The position numbers and the translations under genes are program-made. From assembly GCF_030371585.1 (NCBI RefSeq), contig NZ_JAUDCE010000067.1: 8,737 bases of DNA. The stretch is one strand, 5' to 3'. Position 1 is the first letter of the stretch; each line of letters opens with the position of its first letter. Shown here one piece after another: positions 5,317-8,737 of this stretch. The notes below the pieces were generated by a model. It searched no databases, had not been told where the DNA came from, and saw only the letters and a list, made by a program, of their open reading frames with translations. Source of the DNA: Megamonas hypermegale_A (lineage in GTDB: Bacteria; Bacillota; Negativicutes; Selenomonadales; Selenomonadaceae).

Positions 5317-7140
5317 ATGTTTGAAGAATGTTTAGAAGTATTTAAAGCGGAACTGCAAAAAAAGGGCGAAGATATTATTCTTGATAAATATATACCGGCT
5401 GACGGCACTTATCTTATTGTGAAAAAAGACGGCAGTGTGAAGTGTTTGGAAGTTAAAATGAACAAAAAGACGAGAATATTGGATAAAACGGATGGAGATT
5501 TCCCAAAGATTTGTTTTTATGATTATCACAGTAAACTTATTTCCATGAATAAGCCGGTAGACCCGAAAAAAGTTATTCATTCTAATAATTATTTTTCTTT
5601 TGCGGTAAAGAAAGATAGTGTTGTGAGCGGAAAATTAACGGAAGGTATAATTGACGGATATTACCGTATTTTGTCTGACCCGCTGGAGAATAAATACAAG
5701 AAATCGAAAGAAGCCAGCAGAATTTACAAGGATTTCGAGCAGAAAAACGGTACGGTTGATTTAGGGCTTTTAGAGAATAATAAAACATGGATAAAAGAGA
5801 ATATTTTCAAGATAGATGAAGTAGCTGAGATTGATATGACGAAGAAGGATTATCTGAAAATATTCTTTGAAGCGGATGAAACTGATTATGTGCGGGAAGA
5901 CAATCGTTATATACTGCCGCATATTTATAACAGCAACGATTATAATGTAGAAGTTGAAGGTGAAATCCGAGGAATACCTGATAATAATTACGGAATGAAT
6001 GCCAAGAAACCTTTTTTGTCGATAAAGACGCGTAAAGTTCCGGCAGGTTATTTGCTGAATGGTGAAGAAGTTTTATTGCAGAAGCAGTTCTTTGATTATT
6101 TGATGAATTTAGCTTCTACTGGCAGAAATAATGTATATATTGATACAGAACGACTAAAAATAAAGGCGCTAGAAGAAGCAGATAATAGAGATAAAAACTT
6201 AAACATTCGTTCTGGTTATTATCTGCGCTTGCGTAAAGGCAAAGAATTGGAAATACAAACGCAGGATAATATTGTTGATTATAAAAATGAACTGCATAAA
6301 AGTCTACATTTTAGAGACATCTTAGGCATAAAATTTGATAAAGTGCCGGATTATGCTCAAAATTATAAGGATTGTTTTACCAGAATGGAAACTGCCGGTT
6401 TAATAAGTGAAGTATTTTTTTCAAAGTTCTTGCATAACAATTATTTTACGGATGTTAGCGATATCAATATTAATGACAGTATATTGAAGTTTAATATTAT
6501 TACGTATCGAAATGTAATTTTTGATTGGGCTTATAAAGGTATTGATAAAGATTTTGCCGATGCCGTAGATAAGTTTTCTTTAAATATGATAAAGAATTCT
6601 CTTTTGAAGAATAATAAAATAAGAGCTGTTTTGCAGTTAAATTTAAGATGGTGCTTGAAAGATAGATTTGCTGTAAAGGAAGGAGATAAAGAAATGGCAA
6701 CTATAGCAACGGAATTGAGAAAGACTGTAAAAGAAAAAATTTTGCAGAGAAAGGAAGGAGCAGAAAATATTCGTTTGGAAAATGATGCGGAGTATTATTA
6801 TGTTGTCGGTCAGCTTGTTAAATATTTTATCTTTTTAAGCCGAGCAAGTAAAAAAACGCAATCGATGATTAATCCGTTTATTAATGCGAAGAATGGTGCG
6901 GTTGTTATGGATAGACTATTTAAGTTCTATACTAAATATAATTATGATATCTATGATAATAGTAAAACATTCAATGCTTTGTTGGCTATGGCTATTGAAT
7001 ATGGAAAAGTAAAGAATGTCAATCAGGAAATGTTAATTTTTGGTTATCTTGATGATAACTTGATTTTAGAAAAGAGTAAAAAAGGCAATACAGTAGTTAT
7101 AAAAAATGATGTAGATAAAAATATTGAGGAGGAAAAATAA
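5317..7140 (+). CDS. cas8b: Cas8b (Csh1/TM1802 family) large subunit of type I-B Cascade
   Basis: The large Cascade subunit recognises the PAM and recruits Cas3. At 607 residues the size fits the Csh1/TM1802 family. The segment GIPDNNYGMNAKKPFL (219-234) followed by KTRKVPAG resembles the conserved core of that family. The rest is poorly conserved, as is usual for Cas8. I see no CxxC zinc finger and no HD nuclease domain. The ATG has AAAGGAGG (5302-5309) 7 nt upstream and lies 17 nt after the cas6 stop, so it is translated from the same mRNA. The order cas6-cas8b-cas7-cas5 fixes the subtype as I-B. PAM choice by this protein is what makes the TCA next to the cas6 start site relevant. Confidence 0.9.
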   Translation: MFEECLEVFKAELQKKGEDIILDKYIPADGTYLIVKKDGSVKCLEVKMNKKTRILDKTDGDFPKICFYDYHSKLISMNKPVDPKKVIHSNNYFSFAVKKDSVVSGKLTEGIIDGYYRILSDPLENKYKKSKEASRIYKDFEQKNGTVDLGLLENNKTWIKENIFKIDEVAEIDMTKKDYLKIFFEADETDYVREDNRYILPHIYNSNDYNVEVEGEIRGIPDNNYGMNAKKPFLSIKTRKVPAGYLLNGEEVLLQKQFFDYLMNLASTGRNNVYIDTERLKIKALEEADNRDKNLNIRSGYYLRLRKGKELEIQTQDNIVDYKNELHKSLHFRDILGIKFDKVPDYAQNYKDCFTRMETAGLISEVFFSKFLHNNYFTDVSDININDSILKFNIITYRNVIFDWAYKGIDKDFADAVDKFSLNMIKNSLLKNNKIRAVLQLNLRWCLKDRFAVKEGDKEMATIATELRKTVKEKILQRKEGAENIRLENDAEYYYVVGQLVKYFIFLSRASKKTQSMINPFINAKNGAVVMDRLFKFYTKYNYDIYDNSKTFNALLAMAIEYGKVKNVNQEMLIFGYLDDNLILEKSKKGNTVVIKNDVDKNIEEEK

Positions 7141-7141
7141 G

Positions 7142-8104
7142 ATGGATAAAAGCATGAATAAGAGAGTATATGGTATTTTGGGAATTTCTTCGATTTGGGC
7201 AAATTGGAATGCGGACTTTTCCGGCTATCCGAAATCTTTAAGCGACGGCAGGGTATTCGGCAGTGATAAAGCTTTGAAATACCCTATGAAAAAAATGTGG
7301 GATAATGAAGGACAAAAAGTGCTGTATATAAAATCCATGAAAATAAATGAAGGTAAAAAAGGCGAAGCTACTTTAGTTCCGAGAAGTTTGCGGGAACGAT
7401 ATGAATTTTTGTATGGTGCAAGTGATTTAAAAGATGTAAAAGAAGTTTTGGCAAATTTGATGAACTCCGTTGATGTAAAGAATTTCGGTGCGACATTTGC
7501 TGAAGCAGGTTGTAATATTGCCATTACTGGAGCTGTGCAGGTAGGACAGGGCTTTAATAAATATGAAAATACGACAGCTGAAGAACAGCAGATTTTATCG
7601 CCATTCCGTGATGCAACAGCTACGAAGAAAAATGAGAATAATGAAGATGAAGAAGCGAAAAATTCCACGCTCGGTACGAAAATCGGCAGCAGTGAAGCAC
7701 ATTATTTTTATCCGTTCGTAATTAATCCGCTTGCATATAAAGAGCTGGTAAGTTTGGATGTAACAGAAGGCTATACGGATGAGGATTACCAGAATTTCAA
7801 ACGTACAGCGCTTGTATCGGCGACAGCTTTTGCCACGAATTCTAAAATCGGTTGTGAAAATGAATTTGCCGTATTTGTTGAAACGAAAGTCGATACGTAT
7901 CTGCCGAATTTATCCGAATATGTGGATTTCAGCAAGAATGAAGACAAAAATTATATTGATATGGAAAAAATGGCTGAACTTTTAAATACAATGGCAGATA
8001 ATATCAGTAGTGTGGAAATTTATTACAATCCGTATACAACAATTTTAAAGGGAGAAATAAAAGACGCTAAATATTTCAATATTTTAACCTTAAAAGAGGT
8101 GTAA
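7142..8104 (+). CDS. cas7: Cas7 (Csh2 family) crRNA-binding backbone of Cascade
   Basis: Several copies of this RAMP protein coat the crRNA spacer in Cascade and kink it every sixth base. The 320-residue protein carries the Csh2 N-terminal stretch NKRVYGILGISSIWANWNAD (6-25), GSDKALKYPMKKMW (40-53) and the core FGATFAEAGCNIAITG (115-130) with QVGQGFNKY (133-141). An acidic, low-complexity insert KKNENNEDEEAKN lies at 162-174, probably a loop. I chose ATG 7142, 9 nt after GAGGAGG (7126-7132), over the TTG at 7124, which lies within that ribosome binding site. One nucleotide separates it from the cas8b stop, which suggests translational coupling. Confidence 0.95.
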   Translation: MDKSMNKRVYGILGISSIWANWNADFSGYPKSLSDGRVFGSDKALKYPMKKMWDNEGQKVLYIKSMKINEGKKGEATLVPRSLRERYEFLYGASDLKDVKEVLANLMNSVDVKNFGATFAEAGCNIAITGAVQVGQGFNKYENTTAEEQQILSPFRDATATKKNENNEDEEAKNSTLGTKIGSSEAHYFYPFVINPLAYKELVSLDVTEGYTDEDYQNFKRTALVSATAFATNSKIGCENEFAVFVETKVDTYLPNLSEYVDFSKNEDKNYIDMEKMAELLNTMADNISSVEIYYNPYTTILKGEIKDAKYFNILTLKEV

Positions 8105-8107
8105 TTT

Positions 8108-8737
8108 ATGGAAATTTTGCGATTTAAACTGAGCGGTAAAAATGCGTTCTTTAAAAAGCCGGAAGTGAATACGTATTGTTATTTTACCTATGGTAATATT
8201 CACAAGGTGGCTCTTCTCGGGATTTTCGGCGCGATATTGGGTTATAGCGGTTACACGCAGATACAGGATATGATAAAGCCGAAAAAGAAAAAAACGAAAC
8301 TGGAGCCGTCTTATCCGGAGTTTTATGAACGCTTGAAAGATTTAAAAGTAGCGATACTGCCGCTTAATGAAAAAGGAAATATTCCTAAGAAGATACAGGC
8401 GTTTAATAATTCTGTAGGTTATGCTTCCAGAGAACAGGGCGGCAATCTGATTGTCAAAGAGCAATGGCTGGAAAATCCTGCTTGGGAAATCTGCGTGCTG
8501 ATTGATTGTGAAGAAGCGGAAAAACTGAAAAATGCCATTCAAAATCATAAATGTGTGTATTATCCGTATCTGGGAAAAAATGACCATTTAGCGGATATAG
8601 AATTTATTTCCGTAGATGAAGCGAAATTAGCAGTAGATGAAGAGCTTTACAGGATAGACAGCTTTATAAAAAGAGATGATATGGATTTACCGTTTAAAAG
8701 GCTTTCTAGTGAAAAGTTGAAAAAATTATTATCACCA
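8108..8737 (+). CDS. cas5: Cas5 (Cas5h, type I-B), cut by the window end
   Basis: Cas5 caps the 5' handle of the crRNA in Cascade and contacts Cas8. The 210 residues visible run open to the edge, with no stop. The N-terminus is typical of Cas5h: LSGKNAFFKKPEVNTY (8-23), then TYGNIHKVALLGIFGAILGY (27-46). YYPYLGKNDHLADIEFISV (151-169) is another family signature. The family is usually only some tens of residues longer, so most of the protein is present. The ATG lies 3 nt after the cas7 stop, and its AAAGAGGTG ribosome binding site (8093-8101) overlaps the end of cas7. cas3 would be expected next. Confidence 0.94.
   Translation, partial: MEILRFKLSGKNAFFKKPEVNTYCYFTYGNIHKVALLGIFGAILGYSGYTQIQDMIKPKKKKTKLEPSYPEFYERLKDLKVAILPLNEKGNIPKKIQAFNNSVGYASREQGGNLIVKEQWLENPAWEICVLIDCEEAEKLKNAIQNHKCVYYPYLGKNDHLADIEFISVDEAKLAVDEELYRIDSFIKRDDMDLPFKRLSSEKLKKLLSP

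Noticed and set aside
7093..7102. GTAGTTATAA in the end of cas8b matches the first 10 nt of the 37-nt spacer (4454-4418) except at position 6
   Set aside because: The flanking ACA is not the TCA PAM seen at the cas6 target, the match ends after 10 nt, and a site at the end of a coding region has no obvious use. Likely chance.
7124..7141. Upstream TTG start giving cas7 six extra residues
   Set aside because: The TTG lies inside the GAGGAGG ribosome binding site that serves ATG 7142, and the family begins near the latter.

Overview
This window looks like the chromosome of a moderately AT-rich Firmicute, perhaps of the Negativicutes type. That guess rests on the T-box leader, strong AGGAGG ribosome binding sites, the gene families and codon use; nothing here fixes the genus. 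Two unlike blocks meet here. The left block (about 1-4290) holds translation-quality genes: a T-box-controlled isoleucyl-tRNA synthetase (582-3695, +) and, convergent to it, a free-standing ProXp-ala/PrdX-type Ala-tRNA(Pro) deacylase (3740-4222, -). The right block (4490-8737) is the first half of a type I-B CRISPR-Cas operon in the order cas6, cas8b, cas7, cas5. Cas5 runs off the window, so cas3, cas4, cas1, cas2 and the main array are presumably downstream.

Layout: 1-234 is non-coding and carries nested inverted repeats. 235-262 is a promoter. 269-497 is an Ile T-box riboswitch with AUC as specifier codon, a UGGU bulge and its own terminator. A second terminator-like hairpin lies at 510-540, before ileS. 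A terminator at 3712-3740 serves both convergent genes. 4251-4286 is a strong hairpin in the leader of the deacylase gene. 4333-4484 holds three degenerate CRISPR repeats reading on the minus strand. 4527-4555 is a near-consensus promoter for the cas operon, back to back with a minus-strand promoter at 4490-4518.

The most interesting part is the gap between the deacylase and cas6. The best degenerate repeat (4388-4417, minus strand) ends in a typical I-B crRNA handle (ATTTGAAT). Directly after it comes a 25-nt spacer whose first 19 nt match the cas6 transcription start region (4577 down to 4559) at every position except 6 and 18. Those are positions that type I Cascade flips out of the guide-target duplex. 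The target is flanked by 5'-TCA-3', a known type I-B PAM. This is the layout expected of a CreR-type Cas-regulating RNA: a crRNA-like guide, probably processed by Cas6 and loaded on Cascade, that represses the promoter of its own cas operon. The same minus-strand transcript points towards the deacylase gene, with the 4251-4286 hairpin between them, so the two blocks may share a regulatory region.
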